Source: Palsa-504 sp963739615 (GTDB lineage: Bacteria; Actinomycetota; Actinomycetes; Streptosporangiales; Streptosporangiaceae). From it: DNA of 64,000 nt. Shown in pieces: positions 54,538-63,193 of the stretch (within the stretch, counting starts at the first letter, position 1; the number at the start of each line of letters is the position of its first letter). The stretch covers positions 124,001-188,000 of the forward strand of contig CAVUBD010000016.1 of the NCBI GenBank assembly GCA_963739615.1, written 5' to 3'. The position numbers were made by a program, and so were the translations under genes. The notes beneath the pieces are model-generated. The model searched no databases. It saw only the letters and a list, made by a program, of their open reading frames with translations, and was not told the DNA's origin.

Positions 54538-54780
54538 TTACCTGGCGTTATTCATGCTCCTGATATCTCCAAGAAAGGCGGTCCATACGGCCAGGCCGAA
54601 GCGCAGGTGCGGCCCGGCGGCTGCCTTACTGTCGCGGACACCGACACGGCCGGTGGCGAGGAAGGCGACCTCAATGCAATCGCCGGCGCTCATGCTGAAC
54701 GAGCTTTTACGCCACGGCCCGGGGGAACGGATGCTGCCAGCATCCTCTGCAATGTCCCCGGCGGGGTGGTTATCGGCCAT
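54538..54780 (-). CDS. DUF397-domain protein
   Basis: The 80-residue protein has the DUF397 core WRKSSFSMSAGDCIEVAFL, then GRVGVRDSKAAAGPHLRF and WTAFLGDIR. DUF397 proteins are nearly always paired with a DUF5753 helix-turn-helix protein and seem to be its small antagonist or partner in regulating development and antibiotic genes in streptomycetes. ATG 54780 lies about 45 bases after the stop of that regulator. A longer upstream start is not supported. Confidence 0.88.
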   Translation of the reverse strand: MADNHPAGDIAEDAGSIRSPGPWRKSSFSMSAGDCIEVAFLATGRVGVRDSKAAAGPHLRFGLAVWTAFLGDIRSMNNAR

Positions 54781-54824
54781 GTATGCCCTCTCTAGTCTGA
54801 TCCCATGGCATTTTGCGCAGGGAA

Positions 54825-55724
54825 TTAGGTGAACTGCCTTAACTCGGCGGGTAACGCCCACAAGTGCCGAGCAGTACGAAAGATAAAATCCTGGGATTCT
54901 TCGGGCCCGAGAGACTCGCGCGCGAGGTGCTCGAAAGCACGCCTGAACTCGAACGTGTCAGTCTCGCCCTCCACATAAAGATAGTTGCGCAAGTTTTCGG
55001 TACTAACCACGTCGTGCAGCTGGGTTTCGTGCGCCTGACCGAAATGAAGTATCACGAACGAGTCTGTCGCAAGACCTTTTGGCCCATCCAGGGGCAGGAC
55101 TTGCAGGGTGACATTAGGCATCTCAGAAGCCGCCACGAGGTGCAGAAGCTGCGCGTGCATCACCGCGCGGTCGCCCCGCTGCCTGCGCAAGACGGACTCA
55201 TCCAGGATGGCCGCCAGGTCCAGCGGCTGATCACGGGTCAGCACCCGCTGCCGGATCAGGCGCGTCTGCACGCGCCGCTCGATCACGGCCGGGGGGGCCG
55301 CCCTGACGTCCTGGTATCCCGAAAGCACCTGCCGGGCATATTGTTCGGTCTGCAGCAGCCCGGGCACGACGTTGATATGCCATTGCAGGATCGCGGCGGC
55401 CTCGGCCTCAAGGCCGATGAAGGCCAGATGTTCCTCGGTCAGGACGTCGGAGTATGCCTCCCACCAGCCCTTCCGGGTGGCCTCTTCGGCGAGGGCCAGC
55501 AGTTGGTCGCGATGCTCGCCGCGGACGCCGTAGACATCGAGCAGGCTCGTCACGTCGCTGGGCTTGAGCCCGCTGCGGGCCAGCTCGTACCGGCTGACTT
55601 TCGCCTTAGACCAGCCGAGAAGTACCCCGACGGCTTCGGCGGTCTGGCCTGAGCTCTCGCGAAGACGACGAAGCTCGGCGGCAAGGCGGCGCCGCCGGAC
55701 CGTCGGGCTTCCAGAGCTGGACAT
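54825..55724 (-). CDS. XRE-type helix-turn-helix regulator with DUF5753 domain
   Basis: The 299-residue protein has an N-terminal XRE helix-turn-helix (about 14-66, LRRLRESSGQTAEAVGVLLG, WSKAKVSRYELARSG). The DUF5753 domain (about 105-285) includes ILQWHINVVPGLLQTEQYA and RRVQTRLIRQRVL. With the DUF397 gene downstream it forms the common actinomycete developmental-regulator pair. ATG follows a GGGGGCAGGATG context. The region upstream to 56408 is a long non-coding stretch that should contain its promoter. Confidence 0.92.
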   Translation of the reverse strand: MSSSGSPTVRRRRLAAELRRLRESSGQTAEAVGVLLGWSKAKVSRYELARSGLKPSDVTSLLDVYGVRGEHRDQLLALAEEATRKGWWEAYSDVLTEEHLAFIGLEAEAAAILQWHINVVPGLLQTEQYARQVLSGYQDVRAAPPAVIERRVQTRLIRQRVLTRDQPLDLAAILDESVLRRQRGDRAVMHAQLLHLVAASEMPNVTLQVLPLDGPKGLATDSFVILHFGQAHETQLHDVVSTENLRNYLYVEGETDTFEFRRAFEHLARESLGPEESQDFIFRTARHLWALPAELRQFT

Positions 55725-56408
55725 CCTGCCCCCTGCTCTTCTGATACGCAGGCAAAATGCGGGATCAGTGTGCCACTAGAGACTGTGCCGCGATGCGTGA
55801 CACGCCAAAGGTTCTCGTAAAGATAACCAGCGCGACTCTTGATGAGAGTCTCACTTCGACAGAATAAAACCATCAGGCTGGAGTCCCCGCAACACAAGGG
55901 GGCGGTGGAAGTGTCAGGCAGGCTCCGGGGTCAGAGAGCTTCTTCCCCCCGGGCTGTCATCCACCCGCCCAGCGCTGCTTCCTCGCTGGCAGGCGCCACG
56001 GACGCCCAGCGCTGGCTGGCCGCTGGCTCCCGCGGCCTGAGACATCGAGCGCGCGTGAGACATCGAGCGCGCCGGGCCCGCAGCCCGCCTGTTCCGCCGG
56101 TCCTGGCTGACGGACCGTGGCCGACGGCAGGCACCTTGCTCTCGGTTCGCGGCAGCCAAAAACGGCACGGCCGGTGATGGCACACCGGCCGTGCTGAATC
56201 CCCAGACCTGACCTGCTTAGGAGAGGACTTGTGGACCCATTTATGGTACATGGCCCCTTAGGGGATGGCTACCCTTGGTAACCGTCCGGCCTCAGCCGTT
56301 CAGCGGTTTCACCAGGGCGTCCCCGGCCGTGCCCCGGGCCCTTTGAGGTTCGCTCTCCGAGCTGGTCTGCCCTACCCCAGGCAACGGTGACAGACCCCGG
56401 GAGAGACA
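55725..56408. promoter_or_regulatory. Long intergenic region with repeats and hairpins
   Basis: About 680 bases hold no gene I can support. Features are the XRE promoter region with AT-richer DNA near 55760-55870, a 17-bp direct repeat (TGAGACATCGAGCGCGC at 56038-56054 and 56056-56072) and a perfect hairpin at 56165-56194. The rest looks like non-coding filler. Confidence 0.45.
56165..56194. terminator. Perfect 12-bp hairpin
   Basis: GCACGGCCGGTG at 56165-56176 pairs perfectly with 56183-56194 around a six-base loop. It is isolated from genes by more than 200 bases on either side, so it may be a leftover terminator or a small structured RNA. No T-tract follows. Confidence 0.55.
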
Positions 56409-56579
56409 ATGACACCGCCGCATTATTTCCCGTCCGTCGACATACTCGTCATGCTCGTCGTAGCGCTTTGCGTCCTCTACTGGCGCGCGGCCATCCGGCT
56501 GGCCGCTATCGCAGTGATCACGCTCGCGGTTTATGGTGCGATCCTGCTCGTCGAAGAACTGCAGCACGCCGTCAAGTAA
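56409..56579 (+). CDS. 56-residue two-helix membrane protein
   Basis: An ATG with GGGAGAGA upstream opens a frame of 56 residues: MTPPHYFPSVDILVMLVVAL, a Trp/Arg turn, then a second helix rich in Ala, Val and Leu, and a charged end. It has two predicted membrane helices and no recognisable family. Codon use is typical for the genome, which argues for a real small gene in an otherwise gene-poor stretch. Confidence 0.6.
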   Translation: MTPPHYFPSVDILVMLVVALCVLYWRAAIRLAAIAVITLAVYGAILLVEELQHAVK

Positions 56580-56638
56580 CGGGTAGCCGTCCGGCCGATG
56601 GCGCCTCGGCCGGCTGGCGCCTGCCCCTTACCGCGCGC

Positions 56639-57246
56639 TCAGTGTGGCTCGGCTGCCTCGGAGTTAGCTGCGGCCAGCATCGCCGCGGCTACCTCCGTTC
56701 GCCTGGACACGCCGAGCTTGGCCAGGTAATACGGATCAGCCTTGGCGTAGTCCCGGTTGCCGTAGTGCAGCTCGTGCAGGTTCGTGTACGCGAAGCCGGC
56801 TTCGTATTCGATTCCGTTCTCGAGCGCGATCGACAGCGCGCGGCGCAGTATTGGCTCCCAGTCGCCACCCGCGAACCACACGGCCTGCGCCTCCGTCGCT
56901 GCCGCCCGGCTCTGCACCGCAGGCACGCCGAACCTGACCGCGAGTTCCTGAGCGCGCTGAGCAAGCGGGACGACGATGTCAAGACGCCCGGGGCCATTCT
57001 GAAACACGGCGAGGGTGTCGTATGCCGCCGCGAGTTCCGCAGTGGGGCCGAGCGGTTCCAGGACGGTTCGCAAAGCTCCACACCCGCCTCGCCTTCGAGC
57101 AGGACGAGCCGGCCTTCACCGCTGCGCGCTTCCCCCGCAATCCCGGCCAGTGCGTCCAGCGCCGCCTTCCGCTCGAGCAGGGTCACCGGGCCGGCGTCCG
57201 GTGGCGATGCGTGAGACTTGACCAGCGAGAGCGCGGGGTCGGGCAT
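56639..57246 (-). pseudogene. Large LuxR-type ATPase regulator collapsed by two deletions
   Basis: The 5' piece (57246 to about 57078) reads TLLERKAALDALAGIAGEAR and LLEGEAGV, the start of an AAA/LAL-type regulator up to the Walker A loop. A frame change near 57075 leads to a middle piece (57073 to about 56727) of helical repeat sequence. Near 56725 an in-frame jump gives LAKLGVSRRTEVAAAMLA, the last helix of a LuxR helix-turn-helix. Such regulators are usually about 900-1000 residues; only about 200 remain. No ATPase core or complete DNA-binding domain is left. Confidence 0.78.
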
Positions 57247-57524
57247 ATGGCCTCCTCAGTCCCTGACGGCTCCGACACTACGATCGGCCCGCCTCGGACT
57301 CCATAGGGAGTACCTCCCCATGTTTCTCAGCCACGCCGACGCCCCTCGGACGCGCAGGCGCTGCAGCCGAAGTGGCTCAGCCGGGCCGCGTGGACATTGA
57401 CGGGAGAGAGTCGCGACGGCCCGTTCGGAAGTCTAAGCTTGTTTGTTCCTCCCTGACGCTGCGCTGCAGCGGAAGAGCGCGGAACGCCCATGCACCATAA
57501 TCTTGATCTGCAGTTGGGAGCTTA

Positions 57525-58283
57525 ATGCAAGACGGGCCACGTATTCTAGTCGCTGCCGCGCTGGGAAAGATTATCGAACCCCTAATGCGACAGTCCATGA
57601 CTGATGCCACGGTGCGGATAGCTGAGGACAAGGCCGCCGTCCAGCACGCCTTCAATGACCGCTTGAGATTTGATGTAGTTGTTGCTGACCTTACCTGGAA
57701 CGACTATACCGTTGAGTTCTCGTTCGATGGGCTTGACGTGCTAAGCGCCCTACGGCGGACAGGCAGGCAAACACCGGTTATATTCGCCGCGCAAGGTCAT
57801 GGGCTCGAGCGCGATCACCTGGACGAGGCGGTCGAGCAACCCGAGGTAGTCGGCATCTACCGTAAGGCGACAGGGCCCGGGCCACTTATCGAAGCCATTG
57901 ATATTGCCGTCAGGGGCGGCCTTCTAACGACATCCCGGTTTCCGCCGGGCGGCAGCCTGCCTGATATACCGAAAATTCATACCTACTTCGGGAAAGGGAA
58001 GGGGGCAACCGCGGCCCGCCTGGCCGGGGCGATCGCCTCTGGTCGGGCGGTGAATCATGAAACACTCGCCAGTGCTGCCCATGTCGGATACGATACTGCC
58101 GCTAAACTCGTGGATTACCTCGGCCCGCTGATCAAAGATCGAGGCGAACATAGCCCGGAGCTCAAGATGACGCCCGAGGTGGTTTACAGATGGTGTGGCG
58201 AACATGCGCGCTATATCCTGAGCTGGTGTCGCCGAAATGGTTATGGCGACATTGCGAAACGAGTTACGGCGACGGTGGTGTAA
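57525..58283 (+). CDS. Receiver-domain protein with an unrecognised C-terminal domain
   Basis: Residues 5-125 look like a response-regulator receiver: RILVAAALGKIIEP, the likely phospho-Asp in FDVVVADLTWNDY, FAAQG, and the conserved lysine in GIYRKATGPG. The C-terminal 110 residues (HTYFGKGKGATAARLAGAI, YDTAAKLVDYLGPLIKD, RWCGEHARYILSWCRRNGY) look helical and could bind DNA, but I know no family. Base composition is lower in GC than neighbours, which suggests transfer. GGGAG lies before the ATG. No kinase gene is adjacent. Confidence 0.7.
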   Translation: MQDGPRILVAAALGKIIEPLMRQSMTDATVRIAEDKAAVQHAFNDRLRFDVVVADLTWNDYTVEFSFDGLDVLSALRRTGRQTPVIFAAQGHGLERDHLDEAVEQPEVVGIYRKATGPGPLIEAIDIAVRGGLLTTSRFPPGGSLPDIPKIHTYFGKGKGATAARLAGAIASGRAVNHETLASAAHVGYDTAAKLVDYLGPLIKDRGEHSPELKMTPEVVYRWCGEHARYILSWCRRNGYGDIAKRVTATVV

Positions 58284-58729
58284 TAAGCTCGCCCCGGCCC
58301 GCGCGATGCGGCAGGCCGCGGCTGTGCGCCGGTCCCGGCTTGAGCATGCAAGTTCTTGCATGGACGAACCGCGATCTCGCAAGGATCTGCCCGATAGTCC
58401 ATGAGCCAAGCTCGTCAACCGGTTTCCGGAGATAATCGGTCCTACCGAAACTGACTGAGCGAGCGGCGAAGCGCTCTGCAGCCTGCGTTAACGGCGCGCC
58501 TTCCACCTCGCTCAATGGCAGTCGCCTGAGCAGGCGCGAGACGGCTGGACGGCCGCTTCCAGAAGCTCTCGCGGAAGCAGCCGCCGAGGGCGCCGGGGGG
58601 CGTCCTCGGCGGCGGGCTCGCCTCCATCGAGCTCACCGGCCGCAGACGATGCGCAGAATGCTGTACGCGGCGCTGGCTGCGCTGCCGGCCTGCGCCGGGA
58701 TGTGCTGCTGCTCATCGCCTGGGAGCAGC
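58284..58729. other. Intergenic region with a hairpin
   Basis: About 440 bases hold no supported gene. A perfect 10-bp hairpin (GCCGCCGAGG at 58580-58589 with 58604-58613, 14-base loop) lies near the middle. The sequence changes from lower GC near the receiver protein to higher GC near the phosphoesterase fragment. Confidence 0.4.
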
Positions 58730-59084
58730 TGACCTATTCGCCAACGAGTACCAGGGGCGCACCTACCCGGTGCACCACCTCGACACCACGGCTCTCGAAG
58801 TGGACCCTGATCACTCCGCGAGCGCGATCGACCTGCAGGTCGCCGACGGCAGCATGGGCGGTTTCGTCGCCAGTGCGGCCGCGACCCTGACCGGGCGTGG
58901 CGTGGAAGACGGCGACCCGGCATGCGTCATGGGGTATTACGACGGTGCCGACGTGCCCGTCTACGATCACGTGGCCGAAGAGTTCGCGGTCTGCGACCGC
59001 TGGTACTCCCGCAACTATGTCACCGCGATATGTCCAACGGGTCGTCGGCAACCCGATTTCAGCGCATTTACGGTCAGCCTGGGA
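58730..59084 (+). pseudogene. Phosphoesterase (phospholipase C-like) internal fragment
   Basis: The frame reads LFANEYQGRTYPVHHLDTTA, then CVMGYYDGADVPVYDHVAEEFAVCDRWYS, the metal-binding core of the PF04185 phosphoesterase/phospholipase C family (MGYYDG, VYDHLA, CDRW). It has no start and loses similarity about 20 codons after CDRWYS, before the insertion sequence at 59085. Both ends of the gene are missing, so it is a broken relic in accessory DNA. Confidence 0.72.
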
Positions 59085-59104
59085 CCAGGGCTCCTGACAT
59101 AGCG
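59085..59104 (+). repeat. Left terminal inverted repeat of the insertion sequence
   Basis: This 20-bp sequence starts CCAGGGCTCC and is the exact reverse complement of the right end. The bases outside it do not match the right flank beyond the GGA. Confidence 0.9.
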
Positions 59105-59233
59105 GCTTGGTTACGGGGTGTCGCAGGCCTGCTGATCTGGTCGTTTATCCCTTTTCCTGCTTGCCGGGGCTTGTTTTAGCACCACATTTCCGCAATAATA
59201 GATGAAAGGTTTGCTGTCGCTGGCGGGGGTGGG

Positions 59234-61533
59234 ATGATGGCCCGGATGCTGACCCAGGTGCCGTTGCCGCTTCTCCCGCAGGGCGCGGCGGAGATCGCCC
59301 CGGGAGTGGGCGTGGTCGCCGGCCCGGACGGCGGCGGGGTGGTCTGGGTGCACGGGCTGGCCACGTTCGCGTGGGACGCGGAAGATGAGGCAGCGCGGCG
59401 GCTGGCCGCGGTCCAGCTGGTACAGCTGAGCGCCGCGACCCAGGTGCAGGTGGCGCAGGCGTTCGGGGTGATCCCGGTGAGCGTGTGGCGGTGGGCGAAG
59501 GCGCTGGCCGGCGGCGGGGTCGCGGGCCTGGTCCCGGCCGCCAGGGGACCGCAGCGCGCCTCGAAGCTGACCCCGCAGGTCATCGAGCAGATCCGGGAGC
59601 TGGACCGCCACGGCGCCGGCAAGGCCGCGATCGCCGCCGCGGCGGGAGTGTCGGAATCCTCGGTCCGCAGCGTGCTCCGCCCGGCCCGCCCGGCTGCGGA
59701 CGGCGTCCCCGCAGGCCAGGACCCCGCAGGCACCTCAGGCGGCGCGGACACGGACAGCGCGGGCACCGAGCTCGCTGGCGCGGACGCGGGCGCGGGCTTC
59801 GCGGAGCCGGAGGTGCTGCCGGTGCTGCCGGACCCGGTGCCCAGGGACGGGGAGCGGGCGCTGGCCAGGTTCGGGCTGCTGGGCGAGGGCGCGGTGCCGG
59901 CGTTCACGGCGGGCGCGCGGTACCCGCTGGCCGGGCTGCTGCTCGCGCTGCCGCCGCTGGCGGGCACCGGCCTGCTGGACTGCGCCCGCCAGGTATACGG
60001 GCGGCTGCGGAACGGGTTCTACGGCCTGGAGGTCATGCTGACCGTGCTGGTGTTCATGGCGCTGCTGCGCGAGGCCCGCGCCGAGGGCGCCACCCGGATC
60101 CCGCCGGCCGCGCTGGGCCGGGTGCTCGGCCTGGACCGGGCCCCGGAAGTCAAGACGATCCGCCGCAAGCTCGGCGAGCTCGCCGCCGCCGGGAAGGCCG
60201 CCCAGCTGCAGCTGGCGCTGGCCCGCCACCACGCCGCGGCCACCCCGGATGCCCTGGGATTCCTGTATATAGACGGGCACACCAGGGCGTACTTCGGCAA
60301 GCGGGACATCCAGAAGATGCACGTGACCAGGCTGAAGTTCCCCGGGCCCGCGACCGAGGAAACCTGGGTCACCGACGGCGACGGGGACCCGCTGCTAGTC
60401 GTGATGGCCCAGCCGTCCTCCTCCCTGGCCGCCCAGATCCGCGGGCTGCTGCCCGCGCTGCGCGAGATCACCGGGCCCGGCCGGAAAGCGACGTTGTGCT
60501 TTGACCGGGGCGGCTGGTCCCCGGCGCTGTTCGCGGACATCACCGACGCCGGGTTTGACCTGCTGACCTACCGCAAGAACGACGCCGGCACAGCTATCCC
60601 CGACCTGCCCGGGACCGCGTTCGCCACGGCCAGCTGTGCCGGCGACGACGGCCGCCCCCGCAGCTACGACCTCGCCGACACCACCACGGACCTGGCCATC
60701 AGCGAGGGCGAGCATAAAGGCCGCGTGCTGAGCCTGCGGCAGGTCACCCGCCGCAAGCCCGGCGACACCCGCCAGGTCCACATCCTGACCACCCGCGAGC
60801 CCGGTGACCTGCCCGCCGCCGCGGTGATCTACCGGATGACCTCACGGTGGCGGGAGGAGAACTACTTCCGCTACGGCCGCACCCACTTCGCACTCGACGC
60901 CCTCGACACCTACGCCACCACACCCGAGGACCCCGGCCGGATGGTCCCGAACCCGGCGAAGAAAACCGCCGCCGCCGCCGTCAAGGCCGCGAAGAAAACC
61001 CTCGCCAGCGCCGGGGCCGGCCGTGAGGGAAAACTCGCCGCCCTGGGCAGCCCCGCCCCCGGCCAGGCAATCATCATCACCAACCAGATGCTCGCCCGGC
61101 TCGAGGCCCCGGTCGCTGCCGCCCGCCGCGACCTGAGAACCGCCCAGGCCGCAGCCAGGGCCGTGCCCGCGAAAATCCCGCTCGCGGAGCACAACCCCGC
61201 CATGGTCAAACTGGACACCGAGACCAAGCTGATCACCCACGCCATCCGGATGGCCGCCTGCAACACCGAGACCATCCTGGCCCGCGCCCTGAACGGCCGC
61301 TACGCCCGCGCCGGCGACGAAGCCTACGCCCTGATCCGCGAAGCCCTGCACGCCAGCGGCGACATCACCATCCGCGGCAGCGTCCTGCACATCCGCCTCG
61401 ACCCGCTGTCCGCCCCCGCCGCACCAGTGCCCTCGCCGCGCTCTGCCAGCAGCTCAACACCACCTCGGCCTGCTACCCCGGCACCACGCTCACCCTTCAC
61501 TACGAAGTCAAAGAACACCCCGGCACTACATGA
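59234..61533 (+). CDS. IS transposase (DDE-type) with a 3' frameshift
   Basis: The first 150 residues contain a helix-turn-helix (VQVAQAFGVIPVSVWRWAKAL) and a second HTH-like region. The central catalytic part includes LYIDGHTRAYFGK, CFDRGGWSP, LTYRKND and MTSRWREENYFRYGR (a likely catalytic Glu). The final 30 residues shift frame near 61410. A five-C run there should have six, since another frame reads SALAALCQQLNTT and YEVKEHPGTT and stops at 61533. As sequenced, the first frame runs on to 61639. The core is intact; the tail lesion could be a read error. Confidence 0.82.
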
Positions 61534-61534
61534 T

Positions 61535-62188
61535 CTATTGCGCTATGTCAGGAGCCCTGGGGACTTGGCCCGGTCGTGGCCCGTAAGGCCGCCGATGTCC
61601 GTGATCGCCCGGCGGGACCTGTGCATCCGGCCCGGCTGATGGCGGGCACGGTGGCCGCCCGCCGGAACGCTTCTCACGCCACAACTCGGCCATGTTGATC
61701 ACACAGATGAGCAACACGAGCGGGTAGAGGATGGTGCTCGGGAAGAACAGAATGCCGAGCGAATGCGGGGGCTCGCCCTCAGAATTCCGAGGCCAGGGCA
61801 GAAGGAACGTGAACGCCCATACGCCCGCATAAGCCGCGGTTGCCACCGCCATCATCCGGCCGGGCCGCCGCATAATCCCGCCCTGCGTCCGGGCGGGCCC
61901 GGGCGGCTGGGCTGGGGCTGGCTGGGCTGGGGCTGGCTGAGCTGGAGCCGGCTGGGCGGGGATGCCGACGGTGACCGCGGCCAGCTCCGCGTAGGTCCGC
62001 GACGTGAACGCCTGGCCTACCCGCAGGCCGAATTCGTCCTTGGCCAGCCTGCCCTGCACGAACGCGACCTTGAGGGTGTCGACCACCTGTTCGCGGTCAG
62101 CGTGCGAGGCCAGCAGGTGTCCATGGCCTGCCGCAGCCGCTGCCAGTTCGTCTCCAGGCCCTGTCACCATCGCCCCCAACCAGGACAA
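61535..62188 (-). CDS. DUF1707-domain membrane protein, tail replaced by the insertion sequence
   Basis: A DUF1707 domain (about 25-75, SHADREQVVDTLKVAFVQGR, EFGLRVGQAFTSRTYAELAA) is followed by a Pro-Ala-Gln repeat linker from a 15-bp unit (about 61897-61945). Two membrane helices follow (MMAVATAAYAGVWAFTFLLP and STILYPLVLLICVINMAELW). The last six residues and stop come from the IS right end, so the native C-terminus is lost, though the domain and helices remain. DUF1707 proteins are common in actinomycetes; function unknown. Confidence 0.8.
   Translation of the reverse strand: MSWLGAMVTGPGDELAAAAAGHGHLLASHADREQVVDTLKVAFVQGRLAKDEFGLRVGQAFTSRTYAELAAVTVGIPAQPAPAQPAPAQPAPAQPPGPARTQGGIMRRPGRMMAVATAAYAGVWAFTFLLPWPRNSEGEPPHSLGILFFPSTILYPLVLLICVINMAELWREKRSGGRPPCPPSAGPDAQVPPGDHGHRRPYGPRPGQVPRAPDIAQ
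61541..61560 (-). repeat. Right terminal inverted repeat of the insertion sequence
   Basis: This is the exact inverted copy of the left end. It overlaps the DUF1707 reading frame on the minus strand. Confidence 0.9.
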
Positions 62189-62339
62189 TCCAGGGGAAGC
62201 CTAGCGCGGTGCCCGCCCTGGCGCCATTCTCGCAGGTGCCATGGCCGGGCAGATCAGTGTCATTGGAGACGATGAGCAACGCCCCGACCTCAGCGGCTAG
62301 GTCGAGGATCAGGTTGTCTTCGTGGCCGGGGCAGTCCAT
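62160..62339 (-). pseudogene. PIN-domain (VapC-like) fragment
   Basis: The frame reads DCPGHEDNLILDLAAEVGAL, then LIVSNDTDL, the C-terminal catalytic part of a PIN-domain ribonuclease with conserved Asp residues (DN...D, NDTDL). The N-terminal acidic residues and the partner antitoxin are absent. The frame also overlaps the DUF1707 start. It is a remnant of a toxin-antitoxin locus. Confidence 0.6.
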
Positions 62340-62660
62340 ACCGGTTTCGCGGTCGCTAGCCGACTGCGATGAGGAATCTCATGCCGACCGTAGATGAATG
62401 AAAGTACGCCGAGGAGATAGACCCGGACAGGGCGGCATCTTGGGAACGACGCCCAGGCAATCTCGCCTGGCGCTGATCAACGCCTGCGTGCGCCTGATCC
62501 GCGAGGACGAGCGCATCTCCGCCGGTAGGACGCCCTCACCTACGCGCCATCCCCCAGTCGGCTCGTTAGGACTGCCGCCGTTGACGAAGCAGATATCAAT
62601 ATGATATCATATTTATAGGTGATCGGGTGACTGGCACCACGCCCACAGGAGGCGATCCCG
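62340..62660. promoter_or_regulatory. Intergenic region with an AT-rich palindrome upstream of a small membrane gene
   Basis: The 16-bp perfect palindrome AATATGATATCATATT lies at 62598-62613, about 48 bases before the next start, inside a short AT-rich island with a TATAGG-like hexamer after it. This looks like an operator or promoter element. Short frames in 62380-62604 look like debris (LINACVRLIREDERISAG is protein-like), perhaps of a lost gene. Confidence 0.5.
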
Positions 62661-62948
62661 ATGAACGCACCCAACGACAACACCGCTGCGAAAGGTCTGC
62701 GCGGGTGGTGGCTATCTCCCCCGCGACCCGGCATGCACCGCCTGATCAACCCATGGGAGTACCGCCACCTCCGCGTCTGCGGGGTCACGCGTATTGCCGG
62801 CGGCAGTGTCGCGGCCGCCGCGGGCGTCGTGTGCCTCTCATACGGCGTCTACGGATGGGCAGCCTTCTTCGGAGTTCTTGCGGCGCTGAATCTCGCGGGT
62901 GGCTCTTGGTACATCACTATCGCTCGCTCCGCATCTGCCCTGACCTGA
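62661..62948 (+). CDS. Small membrane protein (unknown family)
   Basis: The 95-residue protein has the segment INPWEYRHLRVCGVTRIAGG and two hydrophobic helices (about 48-65 and 68-85). Similar short proteins with the WEYRHLRVFG-like stretch occur in related actinomycetes; I know no function. AGGAGGCGATCCC before the ATG is a strong ribosome site. The AT-rich palindrome upstream may be its operator. The 62949-63193 gap has no clear gene. Confidence 0.75.
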   Translation: MNAPNDNTAAKGLRGWWLSPPRPGMHRLINPWEYRHLRVCGVTRIAGGSVAAAAGVVCLSYGVYGWAAFFGVLAALNLAGGSWYITIARSASALT

Positions 62949-63193
62949 GCCTGGTCAGCACCCGCCGGGGCGCCGTTGACGACGCAGATGCCGCCGTCGC
63001 CGCCAGACCGGACGGCCCGGGACGGTGATGAGCGGCTCACGTTGCTGATGACCCGGCGGTCAACATTTGACTGGGTGCTGCGGCGATCGGCCCTGGCTCA
63101 GGCTGGCGCGACTGTGCAGGGCCGGGCTGCGCAAATATCCGGACCTGGATGCCCCGTCCGGACCGGGAATCTATCGTGGCGCCGGGCATGCCC

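Larger units (their letters stand above)
59085..61560 (+). mobile_element. Insertion sequence, 2476 bp with 20-bp terminal inverted repeats
   Basis: The ends match perfectly over 20 bases: CCAGGGCTCCTGACATAGCG at 59085-59104 is the reverse complement of 61541-61560. A single large transposase gene fills the element. The trinucleotide GGA flanks both outer ends (59082-59084 and 61561-61563), a possible 3-bp target duplication. The right end lies in the tail of the DUF1707 gene, whose last codons come from the element. The left end adjoins the phosphoesterase fragment. Confidence 0.88.

Noticed and set aside
57377..57655. Minus-strand 92-codon frame overlapping the receiver gene start
   Set aside because: No ribosome site or motif; the plus-strand receiver gene is better supported.
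62398..62604. 68-codon plus-strand gene
   Set aside because: Part of it is protein-like, but neighbouring frames are equally plausible and no family or ribosome site supports it; treated as debris.
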